A stretch of DNA of 32,154 nt from an uncultured bacterium. Its GTDB lineage: Bacteria > Chloroflexota > Anaerolineae > J036 > Brachytrichaceae. The translations under genes were made by a program, and so were the position numbers. Below the pieces are notes generated by a model that saw only the letters and a program-made list of their open reading frames with translations, was not told where the DNA came from and searched no databases. The stretch lies in contig CAIQQO010000136.1 in the NCBI GenBank assembly GCA_903873965.1, positions 1-32,154 on the forward strand. The letters are read 5' to 3'. Positions 15,873 through 23,583 of this stretch are shown here, in pieces. The first letter of the stretch is position 1; each line of letters opens with the position of its first letter.

Positions 15873-16265
15873 TTACGAGTGATGATGATCAACCATATAC
15901 TGGTATAAGCCGGTTTTAAGCACTTTCAATCCCAGCATGGCGCATTTTACACGCGCCGCAGTCAGTTGTACGCCGACCATGTCCAGCACATCTTGTCGCT
16001 CCAGCTTCTGGATGTCGGTGATGGGCTTGCCGGCTACTTCCTCCATCAACATGGAGGCCGAAGCCTGACTGATGATGCAGCCATCGCCGCTGAACGAAAC
16101 ATCCTCAATCTGCGTCCCGTCCGAGCTGAGTTTGATGTCGACCCGGATGCGGTCGCCACATAGTGGATTGCTCTCTTCATGTGAGATTGTGGCGTTCTCT
16201 AGCCCGCCGTGATGGCGCGGGTTCTCGTAATGGTCAAGCAGGTTATCGCGGTATAGATCTTCCAT
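15873..16265 (-). CDS. sufU: SufU-type Fe-S cluster assembly protein
   Basis: A 130-residue protein of the IscU/SufU fold. The three conserved cysteines are C36 in NPLCGDRI, C63 in GDGCIISQASAS and C108 in ARVKCAML, with D38 in the first block. SufU proteins bind zinc and accept sulfur from SufS, whose gene lies directly upstream with a 3-nt gap. The SQASASML block and the ARxKC ending are SufU-like, although the insertion before the third cysteine that marks Bacillus SufU is short here. The C-terminus ends in a His-rich tail (VDHHHS). SufB, SufC and SufD are not in the window. Confidence 0.93.
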   Translation of the reverse strand: MEDLYRDNLLDHYENPRHHGGLENATISHEESNPLCGDRIRVDIKLSSDGTQIEDVSFSGDGCIISQASASMLMEEVAGKPITDIQKLERQDVLDMVGVQLTAARVKCAMLGLKVLKTGLYQYMVDHHHS

Positions 16266-16268
16266 TCG

Positions 16269-17513
16269 TCACTTCCTCAACGTGTGTTTTGCCTTGTAGA
16301 TGGCTTCAATCAACGCATCGATTTCACGCTGTTCGGTATAGATGTAAAAACTCGCCCGCGCCGTTGCTTTCAGCCCCAGCCGTATATGCAGGGGTTGCGC
16401 ACAGTGGTGACCGGCGCGTATCGCCACGCCTTCGCGATCGAGCAGTGTGCCCAGATCATGCGGATGAATATCCTTGATGGTAAACGTCAACGCGCCGCCG
16501 CGAATCTCGGGATCGGTCGGGCCGATGATCGTGGCCCCGGGCACCTCGCTCATGCGTTCGATGGCGTAGGCTACGGTTTCTTTTTCGTGCGTGCGCACAG
16601 CTTCCATGCCGATCGCCGATAGATAATCGACTGCCGCGCCTAGTCCGATGGCTTCAACAAAGGCGGGCGTACCTGCCTCGAACTTGACCGGCACATCGGC
16701 CCATGTGACATCCTCAAAACTGACGCTGCCGATCATATCGCCACCGGTCATGAACGGCGGCATGGCTTCGAGCAGTTCGCGCTTGCCGTACAGTATGCCG
16801 ATGCCGGTGGGACCAAGCATCTTGTGCCCCGAGAAGGCATAGAAGTCACAATCCATTGCTTGCACGTTGATGGGCATGTGCGGCGTCGACTGGCAACCGT
16901 CGACGATGACCTTTGCGCCGATGGCGTGCGCGCGGTCGATGATCGAGCGCGGGTCTGTAATCGTGCCAAGGACGTTCGAGACCTGCGCAAACGTCACCAG
17001 TTTGACCTGCGGTGTCAACAACTCGTCAAGTTTTGACAGATCAAGCGTGCCTTGCTGCGTCATCGGGATGAATTTGAGTTTGACGCCTCGTTCCTTCGCT
17101 AGCACATGCCAAGGCACAAAGTTGGCGTGATGCTCAAACTCGGTCAAAAGTACTTCGTCGCCGGCTTTCAGGAAATGCCGTCCATACGAATAGGCTACTA
17201 GATTTAGCCCTTCGGTGGCATTGCGGACGAAGATCACATTTTCCGGCGAAGGTGCGCCGATGAACTGGGCGATCTTGCACCGAGCATCATCGTACAACTC
17301 TGTCGATTGTTCACTGTTCCAGTACACGCCGCGATGCACGTTGGCATACGTCGCGCGATAAATGTGCTCCATGGCTGCGAGCACTTGCACTGGCTTCTGC
17401 GAAGAAGCCGCGCTGTCGAGAAAGACCAGCGGGCGACCGTTTACCCGCTCGTTCAATATAGGAAAATCTTTGCGAATTCGCGCTACATCCAGACTTGACA
17501 TCGTACATTCCAT
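16269..17513 (-). CDS. sufS: Cysteine desulfurase SufS
   Basis: A 414-residue PLP-dependent group II cysteine desulfurase. It removes sulfur from L-cysteine as a persulfide and passes it to SufU. The PLP lysine is K231 in FSGHKMLGPTG and the catalytic cysteine is C371 in IRAGHHCAQPLH. The N-terminal block VFLDSAASSQKP and the TEFEHHANFVPW block are typical of SufS. The ATG at 17513 touches the stop of the lipoprotein gene with no gap; an in-frame ATG at 17501 (MSSLDVARIRKDFPIL) is an equally likely start because family members begin there. It is cotranscribed with sufU. Confidence 0.96.
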   Translation of the reverse strand: MECTMSSLDVARIRKDFPILNERVNGRPLVFLDSAASSQKPVQVLAAMEHIYRATYANVHRGVYWNSEQSTELYDDARCKIAQFIGAPSPENVIFVRNATEGLNLVAYSYGRHFLKAGDEVLLTEFEHHANFVPWHVLAKERGVKLKFIPMTQQGTLDLSKLDELLTPQVKLVTFAQVSNVLGTITDPRSIIDRAHAIGAKVIVDGCQSTPHMPINVQAMDCDFYAFSGHKMLGPTGIGILYGKRELLEAMPPFMTGGDMIGSVSFEDVTWADVPVKFEAGTPAFVEAIGLGAAVDYLSAIGMEAVRTHEKETVAYAIERMSEVPGATIIGPTDPEIRGGALTFTIKDIHPHDLGTLLDREGVAIRAGHHCAQPLHIRLGLKATARASFYIYTEQREIDALIEAIYKAKHTLRK

Positions 17514-18242
17514 TTATTCAATTACGTTCAACTGTAAGCGAGCCATGCCGGCGTCGCCGCAATCCACCACAAGCTGGAGTGCGCCGGCCGGCTGGCTGGC
17601 TTCAACGGGCCATATCCATGCCGCAACGCCATCCTTCCCGGCCACGCGTGTCGCTGTGCCGGGAATAGGCTCGAAGCGCGCGGCATTCGAAGTAGTGGCA
17701 AACTCGAGTGTGCGTTTTTCTGAGCTCAATGTACACACCGCGCCCGGTTTTGTCTTGATTGTCAACGCGGCTGTACCACCGGGCGTCACCTGTGATGATA
17801 TCGTCAGAACACCGATGCCGCCGTTGCTGAAGAGCGCGGTGGGCGGCACATCATTTTGCTCCGGGCCGGCGCTGATGGGTGTGCGGAATGGGCGCGCGGT
17901 GCTGGTCGGTGGGTACGTTGGCGAGGCGGCAAGCGCTGTGACTGTTGCGAAAACGGCATCTGACGTCGCGCGCATGTCGGGCGTAGGTGATAAACCCGGC
18001 GCAGCCATTGACCTTGTGGAGGTTGGTGGGATGACGGGCGTGTTTGATGGGATGACATGCGGTTCTGCATCTGTACCCACAGGCGGCAGCGTTGCGACAG
18101 CCGTTGGAGGCATAGTGGACAGCGGAGACACCAGTGCTTTGGAGGTCGGTGATTCTGCCAGTGCTCCACATGCGACACATGCCATAGCGACTGCGGTTGT
18201 GATAATGGGCACGCCCCATGTTCGAATTTGACGCATTGGCAT
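17514..18242 (-). CDS. Putative lipoprotein with Pro/Thr-rich linker
   Basis: A 242-residue exported protein. The N-terminus has a basic start (MRQIRTWG), a hydrophobic stretch and the cysteines in AMACVACGALAES, so a lipobox-like cleavage site is likely though not canonical. Residues about 28-130 are a low-complexity linker rich in Pro, Thr, Ser and Ala. The C-terminal part (about 140-242) looks like a small beta domain with two cysteines (AVCTLS and VVDCGDAG) that may form a disulfide. The function is unknown. It lies directly before sufS with no intergenic space, yet an envelope protein has no clear link to sulfur mobilisation. An in-frame ATG at 18236 is an alternative start. Confidence 0.75.
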   Translation of the reverse strand: MPMRQIRTWGVPIITTAVAMACVACGALAESPTSKALVSPLSTMPPTAVATLPPVGTDAEPHVIPSNTPVIPPTSTRSMAAPGLSPTPDMRATSDAVFATVTALAASPTYPPTSTARPFRTPISAGPEQNDVPPTALFSNGGIGVLTISSQVTPGGTAALTIKTKPGAVCTLSSEKRTLEFATTSNAARFEPIPGTATRVAGKDGVAAWIWPVEASQPAGALQLVVDCGDAGMARLQLNVIE

Positions 18243-18282
18243 CAGTTTAACTCATGTCGCTGCCGTTTCCCGACCGAGATGC

Positions 18283-18316
18283 AAAAAAAGTAGGGGCGTG
18301 GTTAACGCCCCTACTT
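18283..18316 (-). terminator. Intrinsic terminator of the L25 gene
   Basis: An 11-bp stem, AAGTAGGGGCG with CGCCCCTACTT, and a 7-nt loop, run on the minus strand into seven U (18289-18283). It lies 82 nt after the L25 stop and before the lipoprotein gene, so it separates the two units. Confidence 0.9.
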
Positions 18317-18397
18317 GTGACACATCGGGATAGACAAGTAGGTCTGCCCCCATGTGCAATTTCATCACCGGAAAAGCTGTATCGAAGGAGGAGACGA

Positions 18398-19045
18398 CTA
18401 CTCGGCTTCTTCTTCTTCCTTCTTGCCCTTCTCCACAACTTCGGGTTCGGATGTCTCTGCGGCAACCACTTCATCTTCCTTCACTTCGATGAAGCGTGTG
18501 ACGCGCACGACTTCCTCGTGTTCATCATCCATGACTTCAATCGTTGCAGGTACCTGCAGGTCGCGCACACGGATCATTTTGTCGATGGCCAGACCGGACA
18601 CATCGATCGTAATGCTCTCGATCAGGTCGCCGGGCAAGCAGCGGATGGCCAACACGTCCATCTCCTGCAGCAACACGCCCGCACCGCTCTTGACGTCGGG
18701 AGACTCGCCGACGCAGATGATGCGCACTTCGGCATGGATCTTCTCGGTCATCGACACTTCGTAAAAGTCGACGTGCTTGATGATCAGCTTGATGGCGTCC
18801 CGCTGGATTTCGCGGGTCAACACCATTTTCGGCGTTTCGATGCCAGCCACTTTGAGTGTGATCAGGCGGTTGCGGCCGGCTTTGCGCAGGATGCCGGTCA
18901 ACTCTTTCAAATCCAACTGGATGCTGGTGGGGGCGATTTTGTGGCCATAGACCACCGCAGGTACTTGACCGGAGCGGCGCAATGCCTTAACACCGACGCG
19001 AACCGCGGTGCGTACCGCGGCATTCAATACGACTTCTTCTGCCAT
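18398..19045 (-). CDS. rplY: 50S ribosomal protein L25, long CTC form
   Basis: A 215-residue 5S rRNA-binding ribosomal protein of the L25/TL5/CTC type, with the extra C-terminal beta domain. The N-terminal L25 domain includes GVKALRRSGQVPAVVYGHK and IKHVDFYEVS. The second domain includes VLLQEMDVLAIRCLPGDLIESI and DVSGLAIDKMIRVRDL. The chain ends in an acidic, charged tail (KGKKEEEEAE). The ATG at 19045 is chosen because the family starts there (AEEVVLNA) and AAGGA lies about 11 nt upstream; an upstream in-frame ATG at 19114 would add 23 unrelated residues. A minus-strand TATAAT at 19186-19181 may be its promoter, giving a leader of about 130 nt. An intrinsic terminator follows the gene. Confidence 0.95.
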   Translation of the reverse strand: MAEEVVLNAAVRTAVRVGVKALRRSGQVPAVVYGHKIAPTSIQLDLKELTGILRKAGRNRLITLKVAGIETPKMVLTREIQRDAIKLIIKHVDFYEVSMTEKIHAEVRIICVGESPDVKSGAGVLLQEMDVLAIRCLPGDLIESITIDVSGLAIDKMIRVRDLQVPATIEVMDDEHEEVVRVTRFIEVKEDEVVAAETSEPEVVEKGKKEEEEAE

Positions 19046-19180
19046 TGTTGAATCAATCCTTTCGACCGCCCATCGCCCTAGACCGGTTTTTTTACCACTG
19101 TCTGTGCTACTCACGGCCGATATCGCGATGAGTCTTATTACCCATCAGCGGCTCGCAGGTGAACTTGCCAGAGCGCGCGA

Positions 19181-19186
19181 ATTATA
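19181..19186 (-). promoter_or_regulatory. Candidate -10 box for the L25 gene
   Basis: A perfect TATAAT on the minus strand about 135 nt before the L25 ATG. No matching -35 box is visible. A leader of this size could hold a control structure, but I see no clear one. Confidence 0.4.
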
Positions 19187-19258
19187 CCGCAGTTGGGTAC
19201 GCGGTCCGGGCTGTGATTCGTGGGGTATGGTAGGTCCGGCGTTAAAAATGATTTCGGT

Positions 19259-19264
19259 TATAGA
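19259..19264 (+). promoter_or_regulatory. -10 box of the 19274 gene
   Basis: TATAGA followed by exactly 9 nt and the ATG at 19274. This supports the ATG over the GTG at 19220 as the start. Confidence 0.5.
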
Positions 19265-19273
19265 CTTGATCCA

Positions 19274-19759
19274 ATGGCACGTGATATCTTCTTTCAAAGT
19301 AAACTACAAGTCGGTGGACAGTCGCTTGAGATAGAGGCTGCCATCAATTACCAGAGCGCCAGTTTTGGTGTTGGCGCAGATGACATTTCACCGTGGACTT
19401 TATCGATCAACAATGGCCTGCGCGACGTGGGTCGACTTGTGGGGTACGAGGGCGCAGGCGAGAAGATCATCGCCATGCACCAATTGAAACCTGATCCATC
19501 GGCAAAACGGGCGATAGAAATTACCGTTTTTCGCGTGGATGATGTGTTGCGTGATAACAAGCTGGATGTGACTGTTTTCAATGCGTTTGAACGTTGGCTA
19601 TTAAAGCGTGGCTGGCGCGGGAATGTGATCAAAAAATTGAAGTTCACCGACGCGAGCCTGGTTGTGCCGATCCGGCAAATGTGGATTGGGATGGGTTTTG
19701 AGCTTGTGCTGGGGTACGAAGGGCAGTGGGACGAGCATGTGGTGAAAAGATGGCGATGA
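19274..19759 (+). CDS. Hypothetical protein, possibly GNAT-like
   Basis: A 161-residue soluble protein that I do not recognise with confidence. The second half reads like the end of an acetyltransferase fold: an amphipathic helix FNAFERWLLKRGWRG, then IRQMWIGMGFELV, then GYEGQWDEHVVKRW. However, the glycine-rich acetyl-CoA loop of GNAT enzymes is not seen. The first half is beta-rich with no motif. It is divergent from the L25 gene and converges on pnp. The ATG at 19274 is chosen because a TATAGA box ends 9 nt upstream. Confidence 0.75.
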   Translation: MARDIFFQSKLQVGGQSLEIEAAINYQSASFGVGADDISPWTLSINNGLRDVGRLVGYEGAGEKIIAMHQLKPDPSAKRAIEITVFRVDDVLRDNKLDVTVFNAFERWLLKRGWRGNVIKKLKFTDASLVVPIRQMWIGMGFELVLGYEGQWDEHVVKRWR

Positions 19760-19822
19760 GGGTGTGGAAAGACAAATCCCTTCACCTATGCACGAAGGAT
19801 CCGATAAATAACACTTGTAATA

Positions 19823-19856
19823 GCGACGGGGCAGGCTAACCAGCCTGCCCCGTCGC
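19823..19856. terminator. Bidirectional terminator between the 19274 gene and pnp
   Basis: A perfect 15-bp stem beginning GCGACGGGGC with a 4-nt AACC loop. It lies between the convergent stop codons at 19759 and 19870. The flanks are AT-rich (TATTAC on one side, ATTACGTTTTAC on the other) without a pure U-run, so it probably acts for both genes with moderate strength. Confidence 0.78.
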
Positions 19857-19869
19857 ATTACGTTTTACT

Positions 19870-22161
19870 TCAGTCTCTGCGCGGACCGCGGTCGCGGTAA
19901 TTTCCGCCGCCGCCGCCACCACCGCCATCGCGACGTGGGCCACGATCGCCACCGCGACTACCACCGCCGCCACCACTACGGCGCGGGCCGCCGCGGCTGT
20001 CGGACTCGATGGCTTCTTCAAGCGTCATGCCTTCGAGTACGGCCTTGCGGCTTAAGCGGATCTTGCCGCCGTCGTCAATTGCCGTCACCATCACGCTGAT
20101 TTCCTGGCCGAGTTCGATCTCGTCAGTGACCTGCTGTACAGGGTGATCGGACAGTTGTGATACATGCACCATGCCGTCGGTCTTGGGCGCCAGTTCAACA
20201 AACGCGCCGAAGTCAGTGATACGCACCACTTTGCCGGTATAGATGTTGCCGACCTTGATCGGCGTCGAATATGATTCGACCATCTCGCGGGCTTTTTCAG
20301 CCGACGGGCCGTCAGCCGAGGAGATGAACACGCGACCATCATCTTCGATGTCGATGCGCGCTCCAGTCTGTTCCTGAATGCTGCGGATTGTCTTTCCGCC
20401 GGGGCCAATGATCATGCCCAGTTTTTCAGGGTCAACCATGACGACCAGCATGCGCGGCGCATGACCCTTGATCTTGTTGCGCGGCTCAGGCAGTACTTCG
20501 AGCAGCTTGGCCATGATCGCCATGCGGCCTTCCTGCGCCTGTGTCAGAGCCTTCTCAAGAATCTCGGCCGTAATGCCTGCAATCTTGATGTCCATCTGCA
20601 GCGCCGTAATGCCCTTGCTGGTGCCTGCAACTTTGAAGTCCATGTCGCCGATGTGATCCTCAAGACCCTGAATGTCGCTCAGAATGGCGTAGCCACCCTT
20701 GCCATCAGTGATCAAACCCATCGCGATGCCTGCCACGGGCGCCTTGATCGGGACACCGGCGTCCATTAACGCCAGGGTGCTGCCGCATACGCTGCCCATC
20801 GAGGTGCTGCCGTTTGACGAGAGCACTTCGCTGACCACGCGTAGTGTGTAGGGGAAGCTGTCCTCATCGGGGATCACGGGTACGAGTGCGCGCTCAGCCA
20901 GTGCGCCATGGCCCACTTCGCGTCGGCTGCTGCCGCGCAATACCTTGGCTTCGCCTGTGCTGTACGGAGGGAAGTTATAGTTATGCATGTAGCGCTTCTC
21001 GTCGGTCGGGTGCAGACCATCGAGTTTTTGCGCATCTTCTTTACTACCCAGCGTAACGATGCTCAGTACCTGAGTCTCGCCGCGGGTGAACAGGCCGGCG
21101 CCATGTGCGCGTGGTGATAGATGATCGCCGACTTCACACCAGATAGCGCGGATTTGATGTGGAGTGCGTCCATCCGGGCGGATGCCGTCGCGCAGGATAC
21201 GTTCGCGCACAGCCTCGCTGGTGACGTCTTTGATGACCTGATGCAGTTCGTCGGCGACGACATCGCCGATCGCCACCATCTGTGCCATCACTTCTCCCTC
21301 GATCGTGTCGAGGAAGCCACTGCGCTCAGTCTTGTCGAGTGTGGTGTCGATGACGTTATGGATACGGCTGCCGACGCGGTCGCGCACCTGCTGGTTGAAT
21401 TCCTTGTTGGTGCCGAATTTCTTGTAATCGGACTTGGCCTTGCCGACTTCTGCGCGCATCGTTTCCTGCAACGCGATGTATTCCTGGATGGACTCGTGAC
21501 CCAGGCGCAGCGCATTGACCATCGTAGCTTCATCCACTTCGTTCGCGCCGCACTCTACCATCACGATAGCGTCCTTAGTGCCCGCGATGCGCAGGTCGAG
21601 GTCGCTGTACTCCATTTCGGGAATCGTGGGGTTGAGAATGAACTCGCCATTGACCAGGCCGACGCGTACTGCGCCGACGGGGGTGGTGAAGGGCACGTCC
21701 GAGATCATCAACGCTGCCGATGCTGCGTTGATCGCCATCACATCGATGTCGTTGATCTGGTCATGTGAAATCGCAGTGATGATGATTTGCACATCATTGC
21801 GCAAATCCTCGGGGAACAAGGGGCGCAGCGGGCGATCGACCAGCCGGCAGATCAGAATGCCTGCTTCGGCGGGCCGGCCTTCGCGCCGGAAGAATGAACC
21901 CGGGATGCGCCCGGCTGCGTAAAGTCGCTCCTCATATTCCACGCTGAGGGGAAAAAAGTCGATGCCGTTGCGCACCTGGGTTGCCATGGTGGCGGTGGCC
22001 AAGGCGATGGTTTCGCCAATTCGAACGGTGACAGCGCCACCTGCCAGCCGTGCCAGACGACCGGTTTCCACTGTGACCTGCTTATCGCCGATCATGGCTG
22101 TATAGACATGGTTCACTGGTTTCTGTGCCGGTAGAACCATCGTCACATCATTTGATGACAT
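19870..22161 (-). CDS. pnp: Polyribonucleotide nucleotidyltransferase (PNPase)
   Basis: A 763-residue 3'-5' exoribonuclease that uses phosphate to degrade RNA. Two RNase PH-type domains are joined by a helical domain, followed by KH (GMIIGPGGKTIRSIQEQTGA) and S1 (GKVVRITDFGAFVEL) RNA-binding domains. FFRREGRPAEAGIL and GSSRREVGHGALAERAL are typical of the two PH domains. The C-terminal 40 or so residues are a Gly/Arg-rich tail with repeated RGPRRD units, which could add RNA affinity. The ATG at 22161 is chosen because GGGAG lies 6-8 nt upstream; the frame extends four codons further. It follows rpsO, as in many bacteria. Confidence 0.98.
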   Translation of the reverse strand: MSSNDVTMVLPAQKPVNHVYTAMIGDKQVTVETGRLARLAGGAVTVRIGETIALATATMATQVRNGIDFFPLSVEYEERLYAAGRIPGSFFRREGRPAEAGILICRLVDRPLRPLFPEDLRNDVQIIITAISHDQINDIDVMAINAASAALMISDVPFTTPVGAVRVGLVNGEFILNPTIPEMEYSDLDLRIAGTKDAIVMVECGANEVDEATMVNALRLGHESIQEYIALQETMRAEVGKAKSDYKKFGTNKEFNQQVRDRVGSRIHNVIDTTLDKTERSGFLDTIEGEVMAQMVAIGDVVADELHQVIKDVTSEAVRERILRDGIRPDGRTPHQIRAIWCEVGDHLSPRAHGAGLFTRGETQVLSIVTLGSKEDAQKLDGLHPTDEKRYMHNYNFPPYSTGEAKVLRGSSRREVGHGALAERALVPVIPDEDSFPYTLRVVSEVLSSNGSTSMGSVCGSTLALMDAGVPIKAPVAGIAMGLITDGKGGYAILSDIQGLEDHIGDMDFKVAGTSKGITALQMDIKIAGITAEILEKALTQAQEGRMAIMAKLLEVLPEPRNKIKGHAPRMLVVMVDPEKLGMIIGPGGKTIRSIQEQTGARIDIEDDGRVFISSADGPSAEKAREMVESYSTPIKVGNIYTGKVVRITDFGAFVELAPKTDGMVHVSQLSDHPVQQVTDEIELGQEISVMVTAIDDGGKIRLSRKAVLEGMTLEEAIESDSRGGPRRSGGGGGSRGGDRGPRRDGGGGGGGGNYRDRGPRRD

Positions 22162-22247
22162 ATTTACTCCCAATAACTGAACTTGTGTTTCTTGTGCTCA
22201 GACCGCCACATCCATCGTGCGGTCTGTTCCGCGCTTCCCGCGCAGCT

Positions 22248-22364
22248 GGAGGATAGAGGTTAGAGATTGATTATCAAGGATTGAGACTAAGGACTGGAGA
22301 TGAGTCTTCATCACCAATCTCTATTCTCTCATCGTCAATCTCCAATCTCCAATCTCAATCCTCC
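22248..22364. repeat. Long imperfect hairpin of GATTGGA-type repeats before pnp
   Basis: The arms 22248-22269 and 22343-22364 are each 22 nt and pair, on the pnp-coding strand, at 20 positions (19 Watson-Crick plus one G-U). The ends are GGAGGAU with AUCCUCC and GAGAUUG with CAAUCUC. One arm contains tandem copies of the 7-mer GATTGGA. The inside part (22270-22342) also pairs partly. A related, shorter motif occurs at 31609-31745. It may be a family of intergenic repeats, a pnp mRNA control structure, or both. Confidence 0.7.
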
Positions 22365-22485
22365 CCCACGCGGCTGGTGTCTTGCGACATTGATCAGACA
22401 GTTGTTCTTCTGGAAACGCCTGCTCTGAAGTAGCTAAATCCCCCTTTTGTTTTTGGTCGATCACTGTATCGTTCAAAATATATAC

Positions 22486-22514
22486 AAAAAGGGCGATCTT
22501 GCGCTCGCCCTTTT
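22486..22514 (-). terminator. Intrinsic terminator of rpsO
   Basis: Stem AAAAGGGCGA with TCGCCCTTTT, 8-nt loop, followed on the minus strand by a further U. It lies about 24 nt after the rpsO stop. Because both sides carry A/T runs it could also work in the plus direction. Confidence 0.85.
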
Positions 22515-22537
22515 AGTCCTGTCAGAGGCTCATCTGT

Positions 22538-22807
22538 TTACTTGCGCAAGCCAAGCTTGGCAAGGATTTCCTTGTAACGTGTCGGATTCGTTGCCATCAT
22601 GTACTTTAGATGGGCGCGTCGCCGACCAACCAGGTTTAACAGACCGTGCCGGGTGCTCTGATCATGGATGTGCTGCTTCAAGTGCTCATTAAGCTGATTG
22701 ATGCGCTTGGTCAGCACAGCAATTTGAACTTCTGATGAGCCTGTGTCGCCGGGTGTAACGGCAAACTGGTCCATGATCTCTTTCTTTTCACCTTTGGATA
22801 ACGCCAT
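22538..22807 (-). CDS. rpsO: 30S ribosomal protein S15
   Basis: An 89-residue primary 16S rRNA-binding protein of the small subunit. The length is exactly that of the family. Signature blocks are DTGSSEVQIAVLTKRINQLNEHL, with the conserved GSSEVQ, and HDQSTRHGLLNLVGRRRAHLKYM, followed by the YKEILAKLGLRK ending. AAGGAAG lies 5-11 nt before the ATG. A leader of about 100 nt runs from a TAAAAT box at 22921-22916. S15 often represses its own mRNA through leader structures; none is evident by eye. An intrinsic terminator follows. Confidence 0.98.
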   Translation of the reverse strand: MALSKGEKKEIMDQFAVTPGDTGSSEVQIAVLTKRINQLNEHLKQHIHDQSTRHGLLNLVGRRRAHLKYMMATNPTRYKEILAKLGLRK

Positions 22808-22915
22808 TTTTATCTTCCTTTCCAGTTCTACGTTTCGCGTTTAACGCTTCACGTTGAATGTGCGCGGCTCCACTCCAAGGCGCAGAGTTACGCGCAGGCT
22901 TCTTAACAACAGTTT

Positions 22916-22921
22916 ATTTTA
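22916..22921 (-). promoter_or_regulatory. Candidate -10 box of rpsO
   Basis: TAAAAT on the minus strand, just after the stop of the upstream helical protein gene and about 108 nt before the rpsO ATG. No -35 match is seen. Confidence 0.4.
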
Positions 22922-22933
22922 CCATGCCCAGCG

Positions 22934-23353
22934 TTACTTTTTCTTAAGGAGGGTTTGCCGGGCTGCGGCAGCCGCGCCGCGCAGGATGCTGACGTCCTTG
23001 AATCGTGGGCGGACAGCGGCCTCAAGCTCGGTATCTTCGGGGACGGCGGCGCGCAGGCGTATCAATTCGTTCTTCGTGAACTTCGCGATTTGATACGCCT
23101 GCGATTCAGCCAGTTGCGCCGCAGGCAGCACCCATGCCATCTCACGGCGCAGATCATCAGCCTTGCTGTGATAGGCTTTTTTGTCCCATGCCGCGGCTGA
23201 ATTTTCGATGTCATCCGCCACCCGGCGCAGGTTGATTGCAACGACGGCGCAGACATCTTTGCACAGATCGCTATCCGTCAGCGTGTTGGGTAGATGGGCG
23301 TACACCAGCTCCATCACCATACGTAAGTCTTGATTTCGTTCTTTGACACTCAT
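22934..23353 (-). CDS. Hypothetical helical protein
   Basis: A 139-residue protein, almost entirely predicted helix, with several basic and acidic heptad-like stretches and a basic end (LLKKK). Two cysteines occur in LCKDVCAVV. I do not recognise a family. The ATG at 23353 is chosen because a perfect TATAAT ends 9 nt upstream; an earlier TTG at 23395 would place the promoter inside the gene. It lies upstream of rpsO on the same strand, but rpsO seems to have its own promoter. Confidence 0.75.
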   Translation of the reverse strand: MSVKERNQDLRMVMELVYAHLPNTLTDSDLCKDVCAVVAINLRRVADDIENSAAAWDKKAYHSKADDLRREMAWVLPAAQLAESQAYQIAKFTKNELIRLRAAVPEDTELEAAVRPRFKDVSILRGAAAAARQTLLKKK

Positions 23354-23362
23354 GAGAGGCAT

Positions 23363-23368
23363 ATTATA
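23363..23368 (-). promoter_or_regulatory. -10 box of the 23353 gene, near-leaderless start
   Basis: Perfect TATAAT on the minus strand followed by 9 nt and the ATG at 23353. This is one of two perfect examples of the recurring geometry. Confidence 0.7.
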
Positions 23369-23583
23369 AAAGGCGTCGTCGCTTCTTGGTCGCAACTTGA
23401 TAACAGGGTAAGCTGGTCGATACTAAGTTGAACTGGTGCATCAAGTCCGTGATTGCGTCACTGAATACTCACTTAATTCCACTAAATAGACTGTGATATG
23501 CGAATGTATCGCTATGAAATTTGGATTCACGTTATCATAAAGTGGCTATTCAAATCCCTATCCCGAAATGGAGAATGTGAGCG

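Larger units (their letters stand above)
22162..22537. other. rpsO-pnp intergenic region
   Basis: About 375 bases with no coding frame. On the minus strand, in order: the rpsO terminator (22514-22486), an unstructured stretch, the long imperfect hairpin (22364-22248), and the pnp ribosome site GGGAG just before 22161. No clear pnp promoter is seen. The pnp gene could be read from an undetected promoter here or by read-through from rpsO. Confidence 0.7.

Noticed and set aside
17362-18231. Plus-strand open frame across the sufS start and lipoprotein gene (289 codons)
   Set aside because: It runs antisense to SufS, whose identity is certain, and the translation is low in structure (Val, Ser, Thr, Gly). 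It mirrors the Pro/Thr linker of the lipoprotein.
18254-19051. Long open frame on the plus strand opposite the L25 gene (265 codons)
   Set aside because: The translation is rich in His, Asp and Cys with no domain. It is the antisense shadow of a clear ribosomal protein gene with its own terminator on the other strand.
22270-22364. GATTGGA tandem repeats read as a CRISPR array
   Set aside because: The units are only about 7 nt with no regular unique spacers, and the region is a folded inverted repeat.
22808-22870. Inverted repeat ACGTTTCGCG/CGCTTCACGT in the rpsO leader as an S15 operator
   Set aside because: The pairing is interrupted by three consecutive mismatches, and the pattern is common in GC-rich leaders.
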